NCBI GenBank assembly: GCA_046263055.1
Contig: JBHELO010000147.1
Span: 1 to 7,794 of the forward strand
Direction of reading: 5' to 3'
Source of the DNA: DATAQC01 sp046263055
GTDB lineage: Bacteria; Actinomycetota; Acidimicrobiia; Acidimicrobiales; AC-14
Length of the DNA: 7,794 nt
The stretch's first letter is position 1. Every line of letters begins with the position of its first letter. This document shows, piece by piece, positions 1 through 6,206 of the stretch. The position numbers were made by a program, and so were the translations under genes. The notes below the pieces were generated by a model. That model was not told the DNA's origin. It was given only the letters and a program-made list of their open reading frames with translations, and did not search any database.

Positions 1-5
1 ATGGG

Positions 6-26
6 AAGGTCCCTGCTGAAAGGTCC
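6..26. repeat. Tandem AAGGTCC boxes in the gene-free left edge
   Basis: The heptamer AAGGTCC occurs at 6-12 and again at 20-26, a 14-base period. The first copy is also part of a small inverted repeat, GGGA-AGG-TCCC (3-13). The rest of 1-110 has no credible gene. The first 33 bases read as a ten-codon frame ending in TAG, which could be the tail of an upstream gene but cannot be shown. A weak stem (CCACC at 70-74 with GGTGG at 82-86) lies just past the stop of the leftward DUF5655 gene and might help end its transcript. The tandem boxes could be a regulator site for a gene outside the window; this is inference only. Confidence 0.25.
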
Positions 27-110
27 GGGCTAGGAGGCCCGAGGCCGCCGGTGGCGCAACCCCCGGCTCCCACCACGGGGCGGTGGCGGGTCGGCCCTCC
101 TCGTCATCCC

Positions 111-593
111 TCACAGGGGTGAGGCGAGGTAGGCCTCCCGCAGCCAGCCGGCGAGGCGGTCGTCCAGGTCGCCAGGGCTGCGGAGGTTGGCCACGTGGTG
201 GAAGCGGCCTCCGTAGGGGACGACCTTGCGGACGATGCGCTCGTGGTCCACCCGGCGGTCGAGGAGGAACGACAAGCCGACCCAGCGGTCCCGGGGCCGG
301 AGCTGGGCGAAGGTCTGGGCCCGTTTGAGGTAGATGCCGACGCAGAGGAGCTCCACGTGCACGGGCCCCACGTCGTCGAGGCACCCCATCACCGCCTCGA
401 AGATCGGTCGCTCGTGGGCCGGCCCGGTCGAGAAGTACTCCTCCATGGACATCGCCGGCGAGCACTCGTGGGACTGGCGTGCCCGCCGGAAGCGCCGTCC
501 ACAGCCCGGACACGTCCACCCCGGCACCCGGGCAACTGTGCCCGCTCGACCCCTCCCGCCCTCGACCCCGTCTCCGGGCTCCCGGTCGCTCAC
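111..593 (-). CDS. DUF5655 domain protein with N-terminal CCHC zinc finger
   Basis: A 160-residue protein in two parts. Near the N-terminus is a compact zinc-binding motif, WTCPGCGRRF followed by SHEC (C28, C31, H42, C44; spacing C-x2-C-x10-H-x-C). Residues about 57-157 match the DUF5655 pattern that I recognise: a helical start (HERPIFEAVMGCLDDVGPV), a central strand segment (KRAQTFAQLRPRDRWVGLSF), and the characteristic end with HHVANLRSPGDLDD and GWLREAY. The biochemical role of DUF5655 is not established. The zinc finger suggests nucleic-acid or protein binding, but that is inference. The GTG at 593 sits just after a strong stem-loop. An in-frame GTG at 527, just before the zinc finger, is an equally plausible start and would give 138 residues. 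Neither has a clear Shine-Dalgarno. The gene lies downstream of and codirectional with the beta-helix gene, with a 43-base gap; cotranscription is possible but the hairpin argues against it. Confidence 0.8.
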   Translation of the reverse strand: MSDREPGDGVEGGRGRAGTVARVPGWTCPGCGRRFRRARQSHECSPAMSMEEYFSTGPAHERPIFEAVMGCLDDVGPVHVELLCVGIYLKRAQTFAQLRPRDRWVGLSFLLDRRVDHERIVRKVVPYGGRFHHVANLRSPGDLDDRLAGWLREAYLASPL

Positions 594-597
594 CTAC

Positions 598-633
598 CCG
601 GCCCCCGCTCCGGGACCGGGCTCGGGCGGCCGG
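598..633 (-). terminator. GC-rich stem-loop after the beta-helix gene
   Basis: Read on the minus strand, CCGGCC (633-628) pairs with GGCCGG (603-598), and after one bulged G, CCC (626-624) pairs with GGG (606-604). This gives a nine-pair stem around a 17-base loop. It starts four bases after the stop codon of the beta-helix gene. There is no T-run after it, so it is not a canonical intrinsic terminator. It may act as an actinobacterial-style T-less terminator or as a 3' end stabiliser. It would also hinder ribosome access to the GTG at 593 of the next gene. Confidence 0.4.
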
Positions 634-636
634 CCC

Positions 637-2607
637 TCAGCTGGTGACGGCGACGTCGTCGACGTAGAGGGTGGAGCCGGTGGGCGTCTTGGCCCCCACG
701 AGGGCGAGCGAGACGCTCGCCGTCCCCGGCGGGGCGGTGAGCAGGGCGGAGGCCTCCTGCCAGGAGCCGCTCAGCGGTGGCAGGGCGACGCTGTCCACCT
801 GCAGGGCGCCACCCGACGAGCTCCGCCATGTCACGTTCAGCATGACGTGGTCGTTGCCCGGGGTGGTCGACAATCCCCACAGGCTGACCGTCTTGCTACC
901 CGGCCCGGTGGGAAAGCCCCGTGGCGTGGCCAGGGTCACGCCCCAGTTGGGTTTGCTCGGTGCGATCTGGAGGCTCTCCGTGCCGGTATGAGCCTCGGCC
1001 GGGGACTGGGCGATCGCCGCGTTGTACCACGGCTTCCACCAGCCGATGGACCCCTCGAGGCCCGAGGTGTCGGCGTCCAGGGCGTTGGGGAGCGGCACCA
1101 GCGTGCTCCGGGCATCCTGGTTGTAGGGCGCCGCCTGCCACTGGGCGAACGTGACCGTCTGGCCCTGGGCGTAGGCGTCGGCGTTCCAGTCGCCGATGTA
1201 GGTGTTGTTGGAGAAGTGGTTGTTCTGCGAGTAGGTGATGGCGTCCTGCACCTCGGTGCCCAGGTACGGCGACCACGACGGGCGCACTCCCAGGTTCGAG
1301 AAGAGGGACACCTCGCCGCACCGGGTCCCTTCGCACCCGAGTGCCGTCTTGTCGATCCTGAAGGTGTTGTTGTCCACCAGGACGTTCTGCGTCTTCCATC
1401 GGCAATCATCGATGAGCGGGGGGCTGTCAATGGAGCCCGCCACGCAGGTGGATACGGTGCCCGACCCGGCAATCGGGCAATAGCCCACCGTGGGTGTGGC
1501 GGTATTGCAGAAGCGGTTGGCGTTCTCCCAGAGCGTCACCCCACCGTAGTTGTTGTCGAGGTTGTTCCCGGCGATCTCGAAGGTGGAGTACACGCCCCCG
1601 TTGACCCGGCTGTCGCCCCCGCTCTCGGAGATGTACACCGCGCCGATCGGGAACGTGTCCTGGCGGGCGCTGAACTTGGCTCCCTTCACGAGGGCGTTGC
1701 GGATGATGTTGTTGTTGTGGATGAAGCCGTTGTAGCTCGCCTCGTAGAAGATCGCCTCGTCACTGTTGTCGTTGATGTAGTTGCCCTCGATGAGGATCCC
1801 TACCACGTTGGTGTCGCCCCACACGCCTTTGGCCTGGTTGTTGTGGATCCAGTTGTTCGTGACGGTGGCATTCTGCATCGAGAAAAGCTTGATGCCTGCG
1901 GTGCACCCGCACGGCATGCCCACGAACTGCCCCGTGACGTTGCCGCTGATCTCATTGTGGTCGATCGTCACGTTGCTGGCGCCGAGCGCCTTGATGCCCA
2001 ACTGGCCGTTGCCGCTGATGCAACTGTCGTGGACGACACCGTTCGGGCCCAGGTTGACGCCCGCCGAGGCGCTGGTCTGGATGGTGTCGAAGGCCAGCGT
2101 CCAGTTGGCGGTCCCACCCGGGTTCACCGCCGCCTGGTTCACGGGCGGGGCGAAGTTCTGCACCGTGAGGTACTCGATGGTCACGCCGGGAGCGCCCTGT
2201 CCAAAGGCGAACCGGTTGACGCCCTGCCCGTCGAGGACCGCCCCCGGGGCCCCGATGTACACGTCGTTGTCCTTGGGGGCGACCTGGCTGAATTGGGTGG
2301 CGGGAAGGGTGAAGGTACCCGGCGACAGCCAGAAGGTGGTGCCCGGGCCGTGGGCCTTGGTCACCGCCGCCAGGTCGGTACCGGGATCGACCTGGACGGC
2401 GCCCGCCGGCAATGTTGCCGGCCCCGCCAAAGCGGCCGAGTTCCCGCACACGGCCGCCGGCGGTGTCAGCGGGTACCCGGTGGCCGGGCTCGGCGTTGCC
2501 GCCAATGGGGACGCGCCGGCGCTCCCAGAGGCAGCCACCCAGAGTGACCAGTTGGCCACCCCCGACGCCGCAATAGCGACGACAATCAGCCCCAGCCTCC
2601 GGATCAT
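637..2607 (-). CDS. Secreted right-handed parallel beta-helix protein with C-terminal CBM-like domain
   Basis: A 656-residue exported protein. Residues 1 to about 33 form a signal peptide: MIRR, then a hydrophobic core, then a small-residue run ending near SAGA. Residues about 140-470 are parallel beta-helix (PbH1-type) coils with Asn-rich turns such as IDHNEISGN, VTNNWIHNNQ, IEGNYINDN, FIHNNNIIRN, IAGNNLDNN and VDNNTFRI. Residues about 515-656 look like a carbohydrate-binding jelly roll, with AHTGTESLQI near its start and STLYVDDVAV at its end, as in CBM4/9-like modules. There are ten cysteines, all beyond the signal peptide, consistent with disulfides outside the cell. Beta-helix folds occur in polysaccharide lyases, hydrolases and epimerases, but I see no diagnostic catalytic motif, so substrate and activity are unknown. 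The ATG at 2607 is chosen for its strong Shine-Dalgarno and because the signal peptide begins there; the frame stays open upstream but has no such signal. GC is lower than in the neighbours (33 of 60 in 1681-1740 against 45 of 60 in 4021-4080), which may reflect Asn-rich turns, transfer, or both. Confidence 0.88.
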   Translation of the reverse strand: MIRRLGLIVVAIAASGVANWSLWVAASGSAGASPLAATPSPATGYPLTPPAAVCGNSAALAGPATLPAGAVQVDPGTDLAAVTKAHGPGTTFWLSPGTFTLPATQFSQVAPKDNDVYIGAPGAVLDGQGVNRFAFGQGAPGVTIEYLTVQNFAPPVNQAAVNPGGTANWTLAFDTIQTSASAGVNLGPNGVVHDSCISGNGQLGIKALGASNVTIDHNEISGNVTGQFVGMPCGCTAGIKLFSMQNATVTNNWIHNNQAKGVWGDTNVVGILIEGNYINDNSDEAIFYEASYNGFIHNNNIIRNALVKGAKFSARQDTFPIGAVYISESGGDSRVNGGVYSTFEIAGNNLDNNYGGVTLWENANRFCNTATPTVGYCPIAGSGTVSTCVAGSIDSPPLIDDCRWKTQNVLVDNNTFRIDKTALGCEGTRCGEVSLFSNLGVRPSWSPYLGTEVQDAITYSQNNHFSNNTYIGDWNADAYAQGQTVTFAQWQAAPYNQDARSTLVPLPNALDADTSGLEGSIGWWKPWYNAAIAQSPAEAHTGTESLQIAPSKPNWGVTLATPRGFPTGPGSKTVSLWGLSTTPGNDHVMLNVTWRSSSGGALQVDSVALPPLSGSWQEASALLTAPPGTASVSLALVGAKTPTGSTLYVDDVAVTS

Positions 2608-2610
2608 CTG

Positions 2611-2618
2611 TCCTCCCC
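2611..2618 (-). promoter_or_regulatory. Strong ribosome binding site of the beta-helix gene
   Basis: The minus strand reads GGGGAGGACAG directly before the ATG at 2607, a near-perfect anti-16S match four bases from the start codon. This decides the start: the same frame is open for another 168 codons upstream, but that extension is antisense to the TraR/DksA gene and is not coding. Confidence 0.75.
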
Positions 2619-2645
2619 AGCAAGACGCGCGGATCCTCTGAATGC

Positions 2646-2674
2646 ACAGTACCTGGCCCGTGATGAAACAGCAA
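2646..2674 (-). promoter_or_regulatory. Sigma70-type promoter for the beta-helix gene
   Basis: On the minus strand there is a -35-like TTGCTG (2674-2669), a spacer of exactly 17 bases, and a -10-like TACTGT (2651-2646) that fits the TAnnnT actinobacterial consensus. Initiation would fall near 2639, giving a leader of about 30 bases that contains the strong Shine-Dalgarno. The position and spacing are good; the call is by eye and untested. Confidence 0.45.
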
Positions 2675-2683
2675 GTGTCGCTC

Positions 2684-2712
2684 TTGGCACGGTATTCAAG
2701 CGGCAATACGCC
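2684..2712 (+). promoter_or_regulatory. Possible weak promoter toward the TraR/DksA-kinase-hydrolase unit
   Basis: TTGGCA (2684-2689, five of six to the -35 consensus) is followed after 17 bases by TACGCC (2707-2712), a poor -10 lacking the final T. If used, it would leave a leader of about 175 bases before the start at 2894. The rest of 2608-2893 contains an inverted repeat CGGCCG-ATC-CGGCCG (2820-2834) but no gene I can support. Confidence 0.2.
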
Positions 2713-2893
2713 TCGACACGTGGCCGATATCCATGTCGGGGGCCGGAGACGTGCGAAGCACGTATACGCCGCCGGTGGCGCATGACCGCCAGTGCCGTCC
2801 CGCCTCATCCGGGATGCGCCGGCCGATCCGGCCGCCGGTGCCGCCGTGGCGCCGAAGAACGCATGGTCGCCACCCTGGGTAGGCTCGGCGGCC

Positions 2894-3310
2894 ATGGACG
2901 ACGGCTCCGCCACCACCGACGAGGCACGCATCCGCCTTGAGGACGAGCGCACGCGCCTGGAGGGTGTGCGGGCGGGCCTGGCCGACGAGAACCTGGCGGG
3001 CGAGACCGAGCAGGAGGCCTCCTCGGAGCTGTCCTCCCTCGACCAGCACCAGGCCGACCTGGGCACCGAGACCTTCGAGCGGGAGAAGGACCTGGCCATC
3101 CTCGAACGCATCGAGGCCGAGCTGGCCGACGTGGAGCACGCCTTGCGCCGCCTGGACGAGGGAACCTACGGCACCTGCGAGGCGTGCGGCCGGCCCATCG
3201 ACGAAGAGCGCTTGGAGGCCCTGCCGGCAACCCGCCTCTGCCGCGACGACCAGGCCCGGGCCGAGGCCGAGGCCCGCGCCGAGTCCGTCGGCGGCGGTCC
3301 CGCCCACTGA
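2894..3310 (+). CDS. TraR/DksA family zinc-finger protein
   Basis: A 138-residue protein with the DksA/TraR layout. An N-terminal region rich in Glu, Asp and Arg is predicted to be a helical coiled coil (about residues 8-90). A zinc finger follows, with CEACGRPI (C95, C98) and RLEALPATRLC (C116). The family binds the RNA polymerase secondary channel and modulates initiation, in E. coli together with ppGpp. Counting back 40 residues from the first zinc cysteine, D55 falls where the key coiled-coil tip Asp74 of E. coli DksA lies, but the partner Asp71 position is a His here. The usual fourth cysteine is Asp119 (C-x2-D). Other family members also vary at this site. The ATG at 2894 is preferred over a GTG at 2792, because the extra 34 residues look non-coding; no strong Shine-Dalgarno is visible at either. 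It is the first gene of a compact rightward unit, 29 bases before the kinase. Family assignment is firm; a real role in transcription is inferred. Confidence 0.85.
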   Translation: MDDGSATTDEARIRLEDERTRLEGVRAGLADENLAGETEQEASSELSSLDQHQADLGTETFEREKDLAILERIEAELADVEHALRRLDEGTYGTCEACGRPIDEERLEALPATRLCRDDQARAEAEARAESVGGGPAH

Positions 3311-3339
3311 GGCCACGGAGCCCAGCCAGGTGTCATCGA

Positions 3340-4824
3340 GTGCCCGAGACGCGACCGGGTGACCTCCTGAACCTGCGCCGAGCCGTTCCCCTGGCGGCGG
3401 CCGGGGTGGCGCTGGCGGGAGCCGCCGGGGCTGCCGTCGCCCTCTCCGACGAGGACCGCCGCAACCGCCTGGACCGCCAGGCCCGGGTCTGGCGCCTGTC
3501 GGCCCGCCGGGCCGTTCACTGGTCGATCGTCAAGGTCCGAGGCCGGCGGGCCACCGAGGCGGAGCGGGCCCGCCTGGAGGAGGGATTCGCCATCAAGAGC
3601 GCCCAGGACGTGGCCGAGGTCCTGGGCGGCATGAAGGGCGCCATCATGAAGGCTGGACAGATGCTCTCCTTCATCGCCGACGGCCTCCCCCCCGAGGCCC
3701 AGGCCGCCCTTGCCACCCTCCAGGCCGATGTGCCGCCCATGGCCCCGAGCCTGGCCGAAGGCGTCATCCGGGCCGAGCTGGGCGCCGACCCCGAAAGGCT
3801 CTTCTTGGACTGGGAGCCCGTTCCCCGGGCTGCCGCCTCCATCGGCCAGGTGCACCGGGCGGTCATGCCCGACGGGCGCATCGTGGCCGTGAAGGTGCAG
3901 TACCCGGGAGTGGACCAGGCCATCCGGTCCGACCTCGACAACGCCGAGCTCCTGTACGGGCTGTTCGCCAGCTTCGCCCAGAAGAACATGGACGTGAAGG
4001 CCATGGTGGACGAGCTGCGGGCCCGCATGGGCGACGAGCTGGACTACCGCCTGGAGGCCCGCTGCCAGGCCGAGTTCGCCGACCGCTACCGGGGCCACCC
4101 TTTCATCCACGTGCCCGACATCGTCCCCGAGCGCTGCGCCCAGCGGGTCATCACCAGCGAGTGGGTGGACGGCCTCTCCTTCGCCGACTTCATGGTCACC
4201 GCCACGCCGGACCAGAAGGTGGTGGCGTCCGAGGTTCTGTTCCGCTTCGCCGAAGGATCCATCTGGAACCACGGCGTGTTCAACGGTGACCCCCACCCCG
4301 GCAACTACCGGTTCCACCCCGGCCAGGGCAAGGTCACGTTCCTCGACTTCGGCCTCGTGAAGCGCTGGGCCCCCGGGGAGTTGGAGACGCTCAGCCCCAT
4401 CCTGGACGCCATCCTCGCCCAGGATCCCCAGGCCCTGGTGCGGGCGCTCGTGCACGCCGGCTTCCTGCCCCGCAACCACGGTCAGGACGCGTCCAAGTTG
4501 TACGAGTACTGCAGCGGCCCCTACATCCCGTTCCAGCAGGACTTCTTCACGTTCGACTCGGAGTTCGTGGGCCGCACCCTGGGCCGCATGCTCGACCTTC
4601 AGGGCGAGTTCGGCGACGTCATCCGCCTGCTCAACATGCCCCCGTCCTACGTCATCCTCGACCGGGTGGTGTGGGGCATGAGCGCCATCTTCGGGCGCAT
4701 GCACGCCGGTGCCCGGTGGGGCGCCCTCCTCGACGAGTACCTCCACGACGGGCCCCCGTCCACCGACCTGGGCCGGGCCGAGGACGAGTGGCGGCACGCC
4801 CGGCTGTCTACGGCCACGCCGTAG
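3340..4824 (+). CDS. ABC1/AarF/UbiB-family atypical kinase
   Basis: A 494-residue protein with every hallmark of the ABC1 (UbiB/ADCK) atypical kinase family: the KxGQ motif (KAGQ, 104-107), the Ala-rich nucleotide loop AAASIGQV (164-171), the lysine in VAVKVQ (K185), the ExD motif (E233, D235 in DELDYRLEA), the catalytic-loop segment NGDPHPGN (315-322), and the DFG metal-binding motif (336-338). Family members support isoprenoid-quinone and lipid homeostasis in bacteria, mitochondria and plastids, probably as ATPases or small-molecule kinases. Most actinobacteria use menaquinone, so a ubiquinone role is unlikely and the substrate is unknown. Residues about 16-35 are a hydrophobic Ala/Val/Leu stretch that may anchor the protein at the membrane. 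The GTG at 3340 is the first plausible start after the preceding gene. AGG nine bases upstream is the best Shine-Dalgarno, so the start is moderately certain. Its end overlaps the next gene by 37 bases. Confidence 0.92.
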   Translation: MPETRPGDLLNLRRAVPLAAAGVALAGAAGAAVALSDEDRRNRLDRQARVWRLSARRAVHWSIVKVRGRRATEAERARLEEGFAIKSAQDVAEVLGGMKGAIMKAGQMLSFIADGLPPEAQAALATLQADVPPMAPSLAEGVIRAELGADPERLFLDWEPVPRAAASIGQVHRAVMPDGRIVAVKVQYPGVDQAIRSDLDNAELLYGLFASFAQKNMDVKAMVDELRARMGDELDYRLEARCQAEFADRYRGHPFIHVPDIVPERCAQRVITSEWVDGLSFADFMVTATPDQKVVASEVLFRFAEGSIWNHGVFNGDPHPGNYRFHPGQGKVTFLDFGLVKRWAPGELETLSPILDAILAQDPQALVRALVHAGFLPRNHGQDASKLYEYCSGPYIPFQQDFFTFDSEFVGRTLGRMLDLQGEFGDVIRLLNMPPSYVILDRVVWGMSAIFGRMHAGARWGALLDEYLHDGPPSTDLGRAEDEWRHARLSTATP

Positions 4825-5618
4825 GCGACTTCGTCCGCCGCTTCGCCTTCGCTCCCCGCTACGGCCCGGAGGAGGCGTTGTCGCTGGTCACCGCGGACGG
4901 CGTGGCCCTCAGCGGCGCCCGCCTGGCCGGCCCGCCCGACGCCTTCGCCACCGTCGTGCTCGTGCACGGCCTGGTTCAGTCGTCGCGCACCCCCCGCATT
5001 CACGCCTTCGCCCGCCTCCTCGCCCGCTCGGTGCACGTGGTGGTGCCCGAGCTGCGGGGCCACGGCCGCTCCGGGGGGCTGTGCTCCCTGGGCCGGGAGG
5101 AGCCCCTGGACGTGGACGCCGCAGTGCGGGCCGCCCGCGGCGGCGCCGGTGCCGACCTGCCCGTGGTCACGGTGGGCCTGAGCCTCGGGGGCGCATCGGT
5201 GCTCCTCCACGCCGGCACCTTCGGCGGGGTGGCCGGGGTGGTGGCCATCAGCGCGCCGGCCCGCTGGGACACCTGGGACACGCCCGCCACCATCCGGGTC
5301 CGCCGCTCGGTGGGCTCGCCGTTCGGCCGCTTCCTCCTCACCCGCCTCCTGCAGACGCGGGTGGCCACCACGCTCGAGGCCGTCCCCGATGCCCGCGAGA
5401 TCGTGGCCGCCATCGCCCCCGCCTTCACGCTGGTCGTGCACGACCCCGCCGACCACTACTTCGGCGAGGAGCACGCCCACACCCTGCTCGCGTGGGCCCG
5501 TGAGCCCAAGGACCTGTGGTGGGTCCCGGGCGCCGGCCACGGAACCGACCTGCTCTCCCCGGCCCTGGCCGACCGCCTGGTCGCCGACCTCCGCCGCCGC
5601 CTTTCAGCCGTCCAATGA
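4788..5618 (+). CDS. Alpha/beta hydrolase (serine hydrolase, lipase/esterase-like)
   Basis: A 276-residue alpha/beta-hydrolase fold protein. The oxyanion-side motif VLVHGL is at about 58-62. The turn after strand 4 is PELRGHGRSGG. The nucleophile elbow is VGLSLGGAS with Ser132. A late acidic residue lies in VVHDPADHY (Asp219 or Asp222). The catalytic His is His251 in VPGAGHG. The triad is therefore complete, and the protein is probably an active esterase, lipase or thioesterase; the substrate is unknown. No signal peptide is evident, so it is probably cytoplasmic. The GTG at 4788 is the only convincing in-frame start before the core and gives a 37-base overlap with the kinase gene, which suggests translational coupling. 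M. tuberculosis has the same adjacency in Rv0647c (ABC1) and Rv0646c (lipG), which supports a joint lipid-related role. The exact N-terminus is less certain than the rest. Confidence 0.88.
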   Translation: MAARPAVYGHAVGDFVRRFAFAPRYGPEEALSLVTADGVALSGARLAGPPDAFATVVLVHGLVQSSRTPRIHAFARLLARSVHVVVPELRGHGRSGGLCSLGREEPLDVDAAVRAARGGAGADLPVVTVGLSLGGASVLLHAGTFGGVAGVVAISAPARWDTWDTPATIRVRRSVGSPFGRFLLTRLLQTRVATTLEAVPDAREIVAAIAPAFTLVVHDPADHYFGEEHAHTLLAWAREPKDLWWVPGAGHGTDLLSPALADRLVADLRRRLSAVQ

Positions 5619-5624
5619 TCCCAA

Positions 5625-5639
5625 GCGCTCGATGAGCGC
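5625..5639. terminator. Hairpin between convergent genes
   Basis: GCGCTC-GAT-GAGCGC is a perfect six-pair inverted repeat with a three-base loop. It starts six bases after the stop of the rightward hydrolase gene and lies 15 bases from the stop of the leftward peptidase gene. An overlapping alternative stem (GCGCC-GG-GGCGC) follows. Its place in a 36-base convergent gap suits a bidirectional terminator, but there is no T-run on either side. Confidence 0.4.
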
Positions 5640-5654
5640 CGGGGCGCCGGGACT

Positions 5655-6125
5655 TCAGCCCTCGCTGCCTTTGGCCATGAGGTAGCCGCGGGCTCGCTCG
5701 GCCCGGCGGTAGCGGTTGACCAGGGCCCAGAACCGGGGGCCGTGGCCGGGAACGGCCAGGTGGGACAGCTCGTGGACGAGTACGTAGTCGACCACCCACG
5801 CCGGGTAGCCAGCGAGGCGGGACGACACCCGGATCACGCCGTCGGTGGGTGTGCACGACGCCCAGCGCGACCGCTGGTTGTCCACCCAGCGCACCGCCAC
5901 CGGCGAGGGAAGGCGGTAGCGGGCGGCCAGCATGCGGGCTCGCGCATCGACGTCGGTGGCCTCCGTCGCCGTACGCCTGGCCAGGCGGGCCACCATCTCC
6001 GCGACCCACCTCTGCTCGTCCTCGGCGCTCATGGTGGCCGGCACCCGAACGGTGACCACGCCGGCCGCCTCCGCCGCCTGGACCGTGCGGCGCCGGCGGG
6101 TGCTGCGTATGACCTCCACCCGCAC
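5655..6125 (-). CDS. YgjP/DUF45-like zinc metallopeptidase
   Basis: A 156-residue protein matching the YgjP-like (DUF45, SprT-related) metallopeptidase family. The zinc site is HELSHL (H118, E119, H122) followed by GHGPRFW, whose H128 is the third ligand (HExxH-x5-H). Upstream is the family signature around VDNQRSRWASCTPTDGVIR and WVVDYVLVHELSHL. The N-terminus has the short basic segment IRSTRRRRTV typical of the family. Members are commonly longer, so this is a compact version. The cellular substrate is not established; partners of type I restriction modules are known for some relatives, but none is present here. The start is uncertain: GTG codons at 6125, 6119 and 6167 are all possible and none has a clear Shine-Dalgarno. 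6125 gives the best fit to the family N-terminus. The gene converges on the hydrolase gene and diverges from the hydratase gene. Confidence 0.85.
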   Translation of the reverse strand: MRVEVIRSTRRRRTVQAAEAAGVVTVRVPATMSAEDEQRWVAEMVARLARRTATEATDVDARARMLAARYRLPSPVAVRWVDNQRSRWASCTPTDGVIRVSSRLAGYPAWVVDYVLVHELSHLAVPGHGPRFWALVNRYRRAERARGYLMAKGSEG

Positions 6126-6192
6126 GGTGTGCGACGCTAGCCCCGGCCCCGAGCGACTCTCCGCCACCTCGGGTGCGGCCGTCGGCCGAGTT

Positions 6193-6198
6193 GAGGAG
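6193..6198 (+). promoter_or_regulatory. Ribosome binding site fixing the MaoC-gene start
   Basis: GAGGAG lies eight bases before the GTG at 6207. This is an ideal Shine-Dalgarno distance and supports that GTG as the true start. The short divergent gap 6126-6206 shows no recognisable -35/-10 pair. It does hold CGGCCG-T-CGGCCG at 6176-6188, of unknown meaning. Confidence 0.65.
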
Positions 6199-6206
6199 CG
6201 GTCCTG

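Noticed and set aside
34..110. Riboswitch or small structured RNA at the left edge
   Set aside because: The region is GC-rich with short stems, but I could not match it to the conserved cores of glycine, cobalamin, SAM, c-di-AMP or fluoride riboswitches, nor to RNase P or SRP RNA.
334..2547. Long rightward open frame of about 740 codons opposite the beta-helix and DUF5655 genes
   Set aside because: Its translation is rich in Arg, Gly, Val and Asp with no recognisable domain, and it is antisense to a gene with a signal peptide, clear repeats, a Shine-Dalgarno and a promoter. Long empty frames are expected at this GC content.
2608..3111. N-terminal extension of the beta-helix gene by 168 codons
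   Set aside because: The extension is Ser/Arg-rich antisense to the TraR/DksA gene, and the strong Shine-Dalgarno and signal peptide begin at 2607.
3166..4797. Leftward open frame of about 540 codons opposite the kinase
   Set aside because: Low-complexity His, Gly, Val and Asp composition typical of an antisense shadow. The kinase on the other strand has the full ABC1 motif set.
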